Source of the DNA: an uncultured Actinomycetes bacterium
GTDB lineage: Bacteria > Actinomycetota > Acidimicrobiia > Acidimicrobiales > RAAP-2
Assembly (NCBI GenBank): GCA_903825305.1
Contig: CAIKAC010000002.1
Coordinates: forward strand, 62,001-126,000
Direction of reading: 5' to 3'
DNA: 64,000 bases
Both the position numbers and the translations under genes were made by a program. The notes beneath the pieces were generated by a model. The model saw nothing but the letters and a program-made list of their open reading frames with translations. It made no database searches and was not told where the DNA came from. This document shows positions 46,360 to 56,400 of the stretch, in pieces; the stretch's first letter is position 1; every line of letters starts with the position of its first letter.

Positions 46360-47061
46360 CTACAAGCGGCGCCGCCGGTGTTTACGCATGACAGCGACGA
46401 GAGCAAGGACAGTTCCCATAAGCAGAGCGCTACCGCCCGTGAGGCCGAGTCCTACGTCGTTCGTGCCCGTAGTGGGCAAGGTTGTCACCGTTGACGAGGT
46501 TGGAGCAACTGTTGAGGTTGTCGTACTGGTCGAAGTTGAACTCGAAGTAGTTGAGGTCGTCGAGGTGGGTACCGCAGCAACCGTGACACTGGGGCTGGTG
46601 TAGGCCCCATGAGGCCCCAGTGTCGTAACCGAGACCTGGTAGGACGTGGCGTCAACAGCCCCATGGAGAACGCAACCATTGGTGCTCACCGCATTACACA
46701 ACAGGGGACCTGGCAGAGCGGACACGGTGAAATTCGTATTTTGACCGAAATTGGAGGTGCCAACCGGTGAACTAATCGTTACTGCGATCGTGCCATTTCC
46801 CCGGTTGGTTGTCGCGACTGTTGGTTCGACGAAGGCAGTGAAGGTGTCGGAGAGCTGGTTGAAACCTAACGATTGGATCGTGTCCGTTGGGGAGGCGATG
46901 TTGCTGCCGTAGGCCAACACCAGTTGCCCGGCTGGCATGTTCTCTTGTGAAGCCAACTGGGTGATGATGGTGCTGATGGGGTCGTTAGGAAGGCAGGGCA
47001 TCACTCCGCCAGGGACACTGATGCCGGCCATATCTTGTACGTCGCACCAAGCAATACTCAT
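46360..47061 (-). CDS. LPTTG sortase substrate with ubiquitin-like N-terminal domain and no signal peptide
   Basis: A 233-aa protein. The C-terminus is a classic sorting signal: LPTTG at 195-199, a hydrophobic helix (about 210-224) and RKHRRRRL. Before it lies a Ser/Thr linker (about 166-194) and an Ig/FN3-like domain (about 85-165). The N-terminus (1-80) begins MSIAWCDVQD and has no signal peptide. A GAGGAGG ribosome site 8 nt before the ATG fixes the start, and upstream in frame a TAA lies within 25 codons. Residues 25-78 follow the ubiquitin pattern by eye: PNDPISTIITQL against ubiquitin PSDTIENVKAKI, then ENMPAGQLVLAY against EGIPPDQQRLIF, then DTIQSLGF against RTLSDYNI, and a closing beta strand. 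A beta-grasp fold is therefore plausible. How it would be exported is unclear. It may be a tail-anchored cytosolic protein or use a non-classical route. Confidence 0.75.
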   Translation of the reverse strand: MSIAWCDVQDMAGISVPGGVMPCLPNDPISTIITQLASQENMPAGQLVLAYGSNIASPTDTIQSLGFNQLSDTFTAFVEPTVATTNRGNGTIAVTISSPVGTSNFGQNTNFTVSALPGPLLCNAVSTNGCVLHGAVDATSYQVSVTTLGPHGAYTSPSVTVAAVPTSTTSTTSSSTSTSTTTSTVAPTSSTVTTLPTTGTNDVGLGLTGGSALLMGTVLALVAVMRKHRRRRL

Positions 47062-47310
47062 GGGGGCCGCCTCCTCGTTGTCTTTTGATGGTAGCCCTCC
47101 TTATGGAAAACTCCAGCACTTGGACTATCTGAGAACATCTTGAATCTGTTCCTAGCCCATTGATGTGGTTCGGATATTCTGAAGCCAGGTAGGGACGGTG
47201 TCGTACGGCCTCGCAAGTAAAAGGGTCGGCCACGCGACTCGAACCCAGTCATAGCGCCGCGCAAATGCGATGGCAATTGAGCCAACAAGAAAGAGCAGGG
47301 GGAAGCGGTG

Positions 47311-50300
47311 ATGCGAAAGCGACCACATCGCTTCGTGATTACTCTCACGGCGTTCGCGGTGTTCCTGAGCACCTGTCTCGTGACCGTCACCTCTAATGCC
47401 CCCAGTGGTGCTGCGGTGCTGCCAGCGTGGAATCCAACAACGCTTCCACTCTTGAATGAAGGATCCGGAACGGGCCAGAATCCTCCTATCTTGGCCAACG
47501 ACGTCATCGATGGCTCGTTGGGATTGGCCACGTCACTCCAACCCATCTTGACGTGGACCAAAGTGCCTGCAGGAGTCGGTCAGGTTCGCTTTGAGTTGAT
47601 GAACTTGAATACCACGAAGCCCGAAGTGCTCTGGAGTGGGAGTGGGGTCGCCAACGCTGGCACGGCAAAGGTGACCGTTCCGTTGGGCCGAGTCATGCAA
47701 GGTCATACCTATCGATGGAAGGCCTATGACATCCAGCGACCATCTATCACCACGCCGTCTCGCGTGCTTCACGTTGATGTTCAGCGAACCAATGTGCAAA
47801 GCCTCTATCAAGTAGGCCCGCTAGCGATTGCCCAGGTGAGTGGAGAGCCCATCGTCATGGCCGGCTCGGCAACGCTCGCGACCAAAGAAGGGAATGCTGC
47901 ATTTTCACTTCTGTATCGACCAACGAACGCTTCTGACGCTGGTTTACCGCTCGGTTGGCAGTTGAATCCGGGATCCAACAGCACCGAGTGGGTGAATCTC
48001 AAAGTCAACGCTGATGCCTCGGTGACGCTGTCTTCGCAGTTGGGTGAGTCGGTGACCTATCTTCCAACCGACGCTAACCGTGAAAGCTACGTACCTGAAT
48101 TTGGTGCCGACCAGAGTTGGCCCAATGGCACCGAGACCACCTTGGTAGCGGAACACCTGAGTAATGGCTCGACACAATTCACGGCTACCGATGCCAATCG
48201 ACTCGTGACGCTCTTTACCCCCATTACGGCATCTCGCACCGAGGCTGAACCGTCCCGGGTATACAGCGACACAGGTTTAGTTCTCCAGCAACGATGGTCA
48301 CAAGGTAGGTTGCGAGCCATTGTTGATCCCACAACGCAGTCTGATGTGTTTGATTTCTACTACTCAGGCTCTGACCTGTGCCCCTCGGTGCATGTCGTCG
48401 CTGGCGCTATTGCAACCCCAGGCGGCATGCTGTGTGCTGCAACCGACTGGTCGGGTCGCTACTACGGCGTCTATTACCGAACCACGCCCAACGGTCCAGA
48501 AATTGCGCGGTTTGTGGCTGGCCTCGGGAACGCTGAGAGCGCACAAGTCACGGACTTTGGCTGGGATGCTTCTCGCCGACTGATAGCGGTTCGAACGCCC
48601 AATGCCTCCGCCGATGTGGCTTCGGGGGCTATTGCCGGACTTGGTGACCAAGATGAGCGAGCGTGGTATCAACTCAGCTACGACAGTCAAGGCCGAGTTG
48701 CATCCGTGACGCCACCAGCAGGTCTCGTGCCGGGATCAACAGAAACACCAAATCAGTCATCTCGTGTGCCAACGACGTTTGCGTATCTGCCTCATTTCAG
48801 CGCATCGAGCGGTGGCCACATGCTTCGTTCGACCAAGTCATCCATCACCACCATGTTGCCTGAATGGTCGGCATCGGCATCGGGCGCCAAGATCACCACA
48901 ACCTGGGACGTCGCCACAGCGAATCCTCTCGTCATCAGAGACCTTGGTGCGGGCACGATCACCAAGACCACCTATGACGCCTCAGGCCGGCCCATTGAGG
49001 AACAAGGTCCAACGACCTCAGCACCCGGGGGCACCAATGTGCCGGTCACAAAAACGGCCTACGACCAAAATGCCCACGAACAAGCCTGGACAGGTTTGGC
49101 CACGATGTACTGGGACAATGCGAGTTTCGAAGGCATTCCCAAGACGAGTTCGGTGGGGCCCGTTATCAATGGCTCGTCTGAGATCCCGCTCAATCTGAAT
49201 TTTGATTTCCCCAACCCACCCCCTGGTCTCAACCCTGGCCCGAGCGGTTGGTCTGCTCGATTGAGTGGCATCTATCTCGCCACCAGTGCTGGAACCTATC
49301 GATTCGTGAATCACGCCAGCCAGACCGAGGTATGGCTCAATGCCAAACCTTGTTCCACCTCGTGCACCCTAGAGTTACCAAAAGACGCTGAGGTGAGCGT
49401 TCGTATTGACGTCACTACCGCTAAGGGAACTCCCGCGACGGGACTGTTTGTTTCGGCCCCTGGTACGAGTTCAGTCCCCGTACCAACAAGTGCGCTGCGG
49501 CCTGATCTTGGTTACGTCACATCAGTGACAAGCTATGACTCCCTCAGTGCGTTGTCACCAACCGATATTGGTCCAACGCAGAAACTCACCATCTCCACCC
49601 AAGTAGATCCCGCAAACGGCCACATCCTGCAAACCACATCACCTTTGGGGTCAACGACGGCAAACACATATAACGCTGACGGTTCACCCTCGACCTCTAC
49701 CAATGTCGCAGGTGAAACAACCACGACCTCGTATTACGGCTCGCAGCAGACCTCGCAGATCAGTTGTGATCAAGGGGCAACGGTGGCCCAACGGGGTATG
49801 GCCTCGTCGATATCGCGACCGGGTTTGACCAGTGTGTCATTCATGTACAACGCCAGCGGCCAAGACGTCAGTACTACGGAGGGAACGACGAAGAGCTGTG
49901 GGACCACTCTTGGCAATTCGCTCATTACTTCTTCGGCAACCCAAGGAACGGGTGTGAGTACCGCCACGATGTCGTTGCTCAAAAACAACAACCCCATGAA
50001 GGTCTACGTCATTGCGGGTACGGCATCGTCAGCGAAATTGCAACTTTCTATCCGAGACCTCCTGGGCAGGGTCTATGAAAGCGTTGACGAGTGGGGGACC
50101 ACGACGACGAATGACTACAACCCTGCAACGGGTCTAGTTACCTCGGTGACGCAGAAGACGAATACGGGCGAATCGCGCACCGAGTTCTACAGCTACAACG
50201 CCAATGATCAAGTAACTCGCATTCAAGTTGGATCGAGCGTTCTAGAGGAAGCGAGTTATGGACCTACGAATGGCCTCTTGCAGAGTGATCGATTGGCCAA

Positions 50301-52149
50301 CGGTGTCGAAGCTACGTATCACTACGGCACCAATAATCAACTTGTTGCCATTCACTACCGCTTCCCTAATGGTCAAGAGACCATGGCTACGGCGACCTAT
50401 TCAGTGGGTGGCCGCTTACTCTGCGAAGGCTCCCATGCGCCCGACGGCGTGTCAACGCAGTGCTATGGCGCAGATCGCGATGGCAAGATCGTTTCGGCCC
50501 ATGAATATGGCACGCTGCCAGTACTCGCGAAAAGCTGGTCGGCAAGTTATCCCGGCCTCTACGGAGCCAACGCTGACCGTGCCAACCTGACGTCTGCTTT
50601 GACGAGTCGCGGCCGAGTGCTCCTTGGCTCACCTTCTGGATCAACGTCAATCGCCGAAACCTTTGGATCGGGCGATGTGCTGACGAGTCTTTCGGTGTCG
50701 GGGGCCGAACGAGCCTTGGTGCATGACGCCAATCAGCGGGTGACCAACCGTGGCACAACGTCGCTACGTTATGACGCGGCAGGGGATCTCCTCAGTGTGG
50801 CTAAGGGCAACGCCCTGTTGTCCTTGAACTACGGACCAAGCGGTATCGACGCCCAATCTTTTATACCGAGCCATTCTGCGGGCACCGAGAGCGCGCCCAT
50901 CGTCGTGCGTCATTCCGGCTTGGATCTCTTGCTGAATCAACACGATCAGATTGTGGGTCAAGCGCTTACACTCGCGTCGGGCGTGGAGGCTGGTTTGGGA
51001 AGCAATACCGAGGCGGTGGCTTGGAATTATCCGAGCATTGACGGCTCGACTGCCTGGACATCTACTGACGCGGGGCCTTCACCAACGCAGACCTTTAACG
51101 CGTGGGGTCAACCCAATTCCATTGCTGCACCGTTCGCGCCAACTGGCCCGGTACGTCTGGTCTTGAGTGAGCAAGCATGGGGAGCAGGCCAAGGTGGCCT
51201 GACGATTCCCGATGATCGCAATCTGGTGCAACTGGGATCGCGAACCTACGATGCGCTGACTGGCCGCTTTCTCCAACCTGACTCACAACTCAGTAGCGCT
51301 AACGCGTTTGCCTATGCCGATGGAGACCCCGTCGATGGCAGCGATGCTTCGGGCCATTGGGGAAGTTTTGGTGAGGTGTTCTCGTGTTTGCTGTTCTTGT
51401 TCATTGCTGTGGCTGCCGCCGCAGTTGCTCCAGTCACTGCGGGTACGTCACTCAGCCTGACGGGTACCGCAATTACCTTCGCCTTCTCCACCGTGTTGGG
51501 ATTTGCATCTTCTGTGGTGACCCAAGCGATTGATCACGGCATCACCAATGTCGACTGGGGGAAAGCGGGTATTAATGCGGCAAGCGCCCTTGGCCTCTCT
51601 GCGGCAACACGATTGCTTTCCTCTGGTGCAGCCTTTGTGGCCGCTCGCTTCATTCGACCTTCAGCAGCAGCGGCTGCAGCAGAAGGAGCTCCGGCTGCAG
51701 CCGCGGTGGTAGCTGAGCCTGCGGTAAAGAAGGTGAACTATCCATTCGTGGTTCTTGGAAGAGGACCTTGGACCTGCCTAGCAAGAGAACTCTTAGCTAC
51801 ACCTGGGGCCAATATCCCGGAGAATCAACCCACCACACCCCTCGAAGCGGTCGATGTCGCCAACACATTAGAAGTCGACCAACAGCAAGAGGCGTCACAG
51901 AACAATGAAAGCGTTTCGGCGCTTCGGCCAAGCTCGAGTGGAACGGCGAGTGCGAGTGCCCTTCTTGGCGTAGTTACGGAAGCCAATCTCACCCGCGAGC
52001 AGCTCCTGCGTGACATTGGCCAAGTGCAACGCGTTGATCAAGTACTGGCGGCTGCGGGATCGAAGGACTATTTTTTGCAACGGTTCCTCAATCACTTTGA
52101 TGAGGCACTTTCCTTTTCGGGCCAAAACCTCGACAGCTTGTTTCCGTAA
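47311..52149 (+). CDS. Secreted YD-repeat/RHS protein with PA14-like domain, paralogue A
   Basis: A 1612-aa RHS-type protein. The start at ATG 47311 follows AGGGGGAAG; a GTG directly before it (47308) is also possible. Residues 1-32 form the signal peptide (KRPHRFVITLTAFAVFLSTCLV). An N-terminal conserved part (about 35-590) includes 'LANDVIDGSLGLATSLQP' and YD-type strands. A PA14-like domain lies at about 595-733 (GLATMYWDN ... WSARLSGIYLATSAGTYRF ... EVWLNAKPC). YD repeats fill about 740-1310. The RHS core signature is at about 1312-1349 (YDALTGRFLQPDSQLSSANA, ending DPVDGSDASGH). The tail (1350-1612) has a long Ala-rich hydrophobic region and then about 165 residues unlike those of paralogue B. 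I recognise no toxin motif in the tail and no immunity gene follows. Confidence 0.88.
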   Translation: MRKRPHRFVITLTAFAVFLSTCLVTVTSNAPSGAAVLPAWNPTTLPLLNEGSGTGQNPPILANDVIDGSLGLATSLQPILTWTKVPAGVGQVRFELMNLNTTKPEVLWSGSGVANAGTAKVTVPLGRVMQGHTYRWKAYDIQRPSITTPSRVLHVDVQRTNVQSLYQVGPLAIAQVSGEPIVMAGSATLATKEGNAAFSLLYRPTNASDAGLPLGWQLNPGSNSTEWVNLKVNADASVTLSSQLGESVTYLPTDANRESYVPEFGADQSWPNGTETTLVAEHLSNGSTQFTATDANRLVTLFTPITASRTEAEPSRVYSDTGLVLQQRWSQGRLRAIVDPTTQSDVFDFYYSGSDLCPSVHVVAGAIATPGGMLCAATDWSGRYYGVYYRTTPNGPEIARFVAGLGNAESAQVTDFGWDASRRLIAVRTPNASADVASGAIAGLGDQDERAWYQLSYDSQGRVASVTPPAGLVPGSTETPNQSSRVPTTFAYLPHFSASSGGHMLRSTKSSITTMLPEWSASASGAKITTTWDVATANPLVIRDLGAGTITKTTYDASGRPIEEQGPTTSAPGGTNVPVTKTAYDQNAHEQAWTGLATMYWDNASFEGIPKTSSVGPVINGSSEIPLNLNFDFPNPPPGLNPGPSGWSARLSGIYLATSAGTYRFVNHASQTEVWLNAKPCSTSCTLELPKDAEVSVRIDVTTAKGTPATGLFVSAPGTSSVPVPTSALRPDLGYVTSVTSYDSLSALSPTDIGPTQKLTISTQVDPANGHILQTTSPLGSTTANTYNADGSPSTSTNVAGETTTTSYYGSQQTSQISCDQGATVAQRGMASSISRPGLTSVSFMYNASGQDVSTTEGTTKSCGTTLGNSLITSSATQGTGVSTATMSLLKNNNPMKVYVIAGTASSAKLQLSIRDLLGRVYESVDEWGTTTTNDYNPATGLVTSVTQKTNTGESRTEFYSYNANDQVTRIQVGSSVLEEASYGPTNGLLQSDRLANGVEATYHYGTNNQLVAIHYRFPNGQETMATATYSVGGRLLCEGSHAPDGVSTQCYGADRDGKIVSAHEYGTLPVLAKSWSASYPGLYGANADRANLTSALTSRGRVLLGSPSGSTSIAETFGSGDVLTSLSVSGAERALVHDANQRVTNRGTTSLRYDAAGDLLSVAKGNALLSLNYGPSGIDAQSFIPSHSAGTESAPIVVRHSGLDLLLNQHDQIVGQALTLASGVEAGLGSNTEAVAWNYPSIDGSTAWTSTDAGPSPTQTFNAWGQPNSIAAPFAPTGPVRLVLSEQAWGAGQGGLTIPDDRNLVQLGSRTYDALTGRFLQPDSQLSSANAFAYADGDPVDGSDASGHWGSFGEVFSCLLFLFIAVAAAAVAPVTAGTSLSLTGTAITFAFSTVLGFASSVVTQAIDHGITNVDWGKAGINAASALGLSAATRLLSSGAAFVAARFIRPSAAAAAAEGAPAAAAVVAEPAVKKVNYPFVVLGRGPWTCLARELLATPGANIPENQPTTPLEAVDVANTLEVDQQQEASQNNESVSALRPSSSGTASASALLGVVTEANLTREQLLRDIGQVQRVDQVLAAAGSKDYFLQRFLNHFDEALSFSGQNLDSLFP

Positions 52150-52351
52150 AGAGAACCGTGGGGCAGATTGCGTGTGCCTCAATGCGGTGATTTGAGAATC
52201 GTGAAGGTTGAGTAATCCTCCATTTAGGGCGGTTGCGTAATTTGCTGAACAAAACCTGATGAAATTCAATGAGATTTCAAAATTGATAAATAAACACATT
52301 TACAATGGTGGAAATTCTTCAGTAACGGTCGCCAATCAGCAAGGAGTGCCA
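52150..52351. promoter_or_regulatory. A+T-rich leader of the secreted 327-aa protein
   Basis: This 200-nt gap is clearly richer in A+T than the surroundings, mainly at 52230-52320. TACAAT at 52301-52306 is a fair -10 box; a well-spaced -35 is not obvious (TTGATA at 52283 is too close). AAGGAG at 52341-52346 serves the next ATG. Confidence 0.4.
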
Positions 52352-53335
52352 ATGCGCCGAGTCATCACGTCTATGAAAATGCTTGCAGCATCAGCTGTCG
52401 TCTTGAGCACTGCGACCATCGTTTCGGTGGCGGGAGCCAGCGGAACGTTTTCGACGAGTCGACCGTCCTTTTGTGACACGGGGTTTTATCGTTCGGCGTG
52501 CGCGCAGATTTTGAATGACACGCAGGGTTTCGCACCGGGGAGTTCCTCGCCGAGCGTGGCCCATGGCTTTGCCCTCACGTGGAACGGTTTCCAAGAAGGT
52601 GATTGTGCTAAGTGTGCCAATTACATCCACTCCAAGACGATTCAGCCTGGCACCGTTGGTGGGGCAAATATTGCCAGCTACGGCGGTGTGGTCAGCGGTG
52701 CAATTGGCGCCATTCGCTACACCGCTGATACTTCGATTTTTGGAGCCTCGGGCGCCGAGAACACCTGGTGGTTGGACGTGCCGCACTCGGGAGCCAATCA
52801 TGCTGACTGTCGAATCTATTTGTCGCAATATTTGACCTGCACAGAGCAGTGGACCGCAGAACATGGCACGAGTAAAGATGCGTGGTGGAACTGGACCGTT
52901 GTTGACCGCCCCTACGCCCTGTCAATCCGCAATTTCACGGCTGGTCGGTTGGTTGGCCTTGGCCACCCAGCGTTGATGGATGCGATTGACAATATGAGCG
53001 GCATGCACACCGCTGGCAACATCCCCGCTGATAACGGTACGCCCGGTCATGGAACGGACACAGGTCTTTTGACCACCAACGCCGGCCGTGATGCACAACT
53101 CAACTTCGAATATGAGGTGGTGGGCGGCCCTCACAATGGAGCGGTCTTGACGATTCACATCAAAGTCGCCCCTACAGCTACGCCGGCTACCACTGACGAA
53201 GGCAAGTCGGGCAACCAAGAGAACGGCTCATACTGCAATGTGAGTGGCGCGAACACGGGCGGCCTCAACTGCGAAGTTCCGCGCTTCACTCCCGTCAAAA
53301 ACGGCTTTAACCGCCTTTCGGTGCTCGTGAACTAA
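52352..53335 (+). CDS. Secreted protein of unknown family between the two RHS genes
   Basis: A 327-aa exported protein I do not recognise. The frame is open from 52259, but the ATG at 52352 has AAGGAG 5 nt upstream and yields a good signal peptide (MRRVITSMKMLAASAVVLST, cut near AGA-S). The mature part has many cysteines: a pair near the start (FCDTGFYRSACAQ), CAKC at about residue 87, two around 'CRIYLSQYLTC', and a final pair (YCNVSG ... LNCEVP). Trp-rich segments (NTWWLDVP, DAWWNWTVVD) suggest a compact extracellular fold, perhaps beta-rich. No catalytic motif or anchor is evident. It sits between two RHS paralogues on the same strand with its own A+T-rich leader, so a partner or modifier role is possible but unproven. 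Confidence 0.75.
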   Translation: MRRVITSMKMLAASAVVLSTATIVSVAGASGTFSTSRPSFCDTGFYRSACAQILNDTQGFAPGSSSPSVAHGFALTWNGFQEGDCAKCANYIHSKTIQPGTVGGANIASYGGVVSGAIGAIRYTADTSIFGASGAENTWWLDVPHSGANHADCRIYLSQYLTCTEQWTAEHGTSKDAWWNWTVVDRPYALSIRNFTAGRLVGLGHPALMDAIDNMSGMHTAGNIPADNGTPGHGTDTGLLTTNAGRDAQLNFEYEVVGGPHNGAVLTIHIKVAPTATPATTDEGKSGNQENGSYCNVSGANTGGLNCEVPRFTPVKNGFNRLSVLVN

Positions 53336-53463
53336 CGCAAGTGGCGTGGCCGCCGTTGCCCAGCGTTTGAAGAGAAAACTTGTTTCCGGCGAGAACGACG
53401 GAATCGCTACTGCGATTTTGGCCAACTTTGTAAACATCTGAGTAAGACAAAAAGGTAGACAAG

Positions 53464-56400
53464 ATGCGCTGGTACTCCCGTCAAACCGTCCTTGGAGGAG
53501 TGGCTGCTGTGGTTGGCGTCTCTTCGTTCCTGCTTGTACCCAGTACAGGGGGAGCGGCCTCATCGGCGTCGTTGCCCTATTGGGACCCAACACACCTTCC
53601 ACTACTTGTTGCATCAAGTGGTTCGGGACCGGCGGCCCCGATTCTTTCCAATGATGTCGTCGACGGCAGTTTGGGCTTGGCCACCTCATTACGACCTGAA
53701 CTGACGTGGAATGCAGTACCAGCTGGTGTGAGCCAAGCGCGATTCACGATCACCACGGTTGCCTCAAGAGATCCGCGAGCGCTGTGGTCGGGAAGTGCTT
53801 CAGTAAATGCGGGGAAGGCCAAGGTTGTAGTTCCTCTCGGGATCCTTCACCAAGGACAAAGCTTCATTTGGCACGCCTATAGCGTTCAGCATCCTGCGAC
53901 AACGACGCCGAAACATCTCATGAGTGTTGACGTTCAGCGAACGAATGCTCAGGGGCTCTACACCGTTGGACCTGTGGACGTGGCTGAAGTGAGCGGTGAG
54001 CCGGTCACGATGTTTACTTCTGGCGGTTTGAGCACCAAGGAAGGCAATTCAAGTTTTTCATTGCTGTATCGGCCGACGAACCCTTCCGAAGTCGGCCTTC
54101 CGCATGGTTGGAAACTGAGTGTGGGTGGCACGACATCGAATTGGGCCATGCTCCAATCCCACAAGGATGGCTCTCTGAGTTTGATCTCACGTACTGGTGA
54201 ATCGGTAACGTTTGTGCCAGCTGACGCGCGAGATGACAGTTACCGGCCTGAATTTGGCGCAGACCAAACGTGGCCCAATGGCAGCGTTACGACCTTGGTT
54301 CCCGAACGCCAATCGAATGGATCGGTGGTATTCACCGCAACCGAGCAAAACCGCTTAGTCACAGTCTTCAGTCCGATCAGCGCCACTGCTACCACATCAG
54401 AGCCCACCAAGATTTGGAGTGATGGAACGACCCTGCTTCAGCAACAGTGGAGCGGCGGTCGCATCCAATCAATCACCGATCCAACGTCGCAAGCGACGAC
54501 CTATACCTTCACCTACGGAGGATCAGGGTCGTGCCCATCCATTACACACATTGCTCATGCCATTGCCGCACCGGCTGGATTCCTCTGCGGGGTGAACGAT
54601 TGGTCGGGTCAGAGTTACGGAATTTTCTATATTCACACCACCGCCGGTCCTCGAATTGCTCGAATTGTGGCCGGTGTTGGTGCTGGCGAGAACGCACAGG
54701 TGACCGATTATCAGTGGGATGAATCAGGCCGCCTCGTTGGCGTGCGACCGCCTTCAATTACTTCTGATGTGGCGTCGGGAGCGGTGACAGGTCTTAGCAG
54801 TCAAGACCCCCGGTCGCTCTATCAAATCAGCTATGACGCCCAAGGCCGTGTGGCTTCCATTACGCCACCGCCAGCACTCATGCCAGGGACAATACAAAGT
54901 GCTGCCAGCCAAGAACGTATTACTGCACACTTCGCCTATCACCTGTTTCGAAATGGAGCGAATCCCAACGCCACCTTCGTTGCCAGCGTTAAAGGTGCTC
55001 CAACAACGTCGGCAGCAATTGATCCCACCACGATGTTGGAAGCATGGAATTCGGTTGGCCCCACCGGGCGCTCATCCATGACGTGGAATACCGCAACGGG
55101 CAGTTTGATAAGCCAGAAAACTATGCCGTCGGGTTCAGCAACCGAAACGGTCTACAACTCATCGGGTCTGCCGATTGAGCAATACGGACCGAGTACCGGC
55201 AATCTCAAAGGCTCTCATTCGCCTCGTACGATCAGTGCCTATGACGAAAATGCATCGGGACAGCCATGGACAGGTCTTGCGACCTTCTATTACAACAACG
55301 GGACCTTTGCCGGCGCACCCTCAACAAGCTCGGTCGGACCGACTTTTTCGGGGATGGATAACCCGCCCAGCACCTTGGCCTTTACCTTCCCCAACCCTCC
55401 AGCTGGCGTAACGCCAGGGAGTAGTGGGTGGTCTGCCCGGATGACCGGTTCGTACCTCGTGGGTCAAACAGGTAAATACACCTTCACCAACGAAACCTCC
55501 GGGGCAAAAGTGTGGATGAATGGTGTGCCGTGCTTGGCAAGTTGCACCTTTGAGCGCAAGGCCGGAGCTGGCATCACAATTCGCATTGACCTCACGGCAA
55601 CGAACGGAGCGCCAGCGATCCGGTTGGTTGTTACGACTCCGAGTGGCCTTCAAGAGCCGGTACCGAGTAGTGCCCTTCGTCCAAGTCTGGGATACGTCAC
55701 GTCCGAAACCACCTATGACTCCCTGTCAGCTTCCTCTCCAACGTCACTTGGCGCAGAGCGAAAGTTGCAAGCCAAGATGACCGTGGACCCAACGACCGGT
55801 GAGGTGCTTTCAGAAACCACGCCGGCTGGATCGGTTACCTCGTCGACTTTTAATGCCGATGGCAGTCCGGCGACCAGTGTCAACGCAGCGGGACAAGTCA
55901 CCACGCTCTCGTACTACGGCAACAATGAATCGGCAGCGCCAAATTGCGATAGTACGACGTCGACGAATCAACGAGGCATGGTGCGCTCTGTGAGTCGCTC
56001 TGGCCTCAGTGTGACATACATCAACAGTGCCAGCGGTGGCCAAGCATCGGTTTCAACCCCCTCTTCGCAGAACTGTTCGGCGATGGCTGGTAATTCGTTC
56101 TTGGCAGCTCAGAGCCAACGCGGTATTGGCGTCACCACCACGTCGGCGAGTGTTTCATATCTCGGCAATGATCCCATGGTCTCGATGAGCGCCAACGTCT
56201 CTGGGCAAGGCTTGAAGTTCGAGCAGTCAACGGTGAACCTGTTGGGACAACTCATCAAAGATGTCGATGAGTGGGGGACCACGACTACCTACACCTACGA
56301 TCCGGCGACCAATCTGCTGACTTCGATGACGCAGACTACGTCACGAGGCGCTACTCGAGTTGAGTCCTATACCTACAACGCCAGTGGCCAGACAACGAGC

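Noticed and set aside
47225-47250. A tRNA T-arm-like sequence on the minus strand (GGGTTCGAGTC)
   Set aside because: The five-base stem around the loop does not pair and no acceptor, D or anticodon arm can be drawn upstream.
52259-52351. Upstream extension of the secreted 327-aa protein to ATG 52259
   Set aside because: The extra residues are Asn/Lys-rich leader-like sequence and AAGGAG clearly serves the ATG at 52352.
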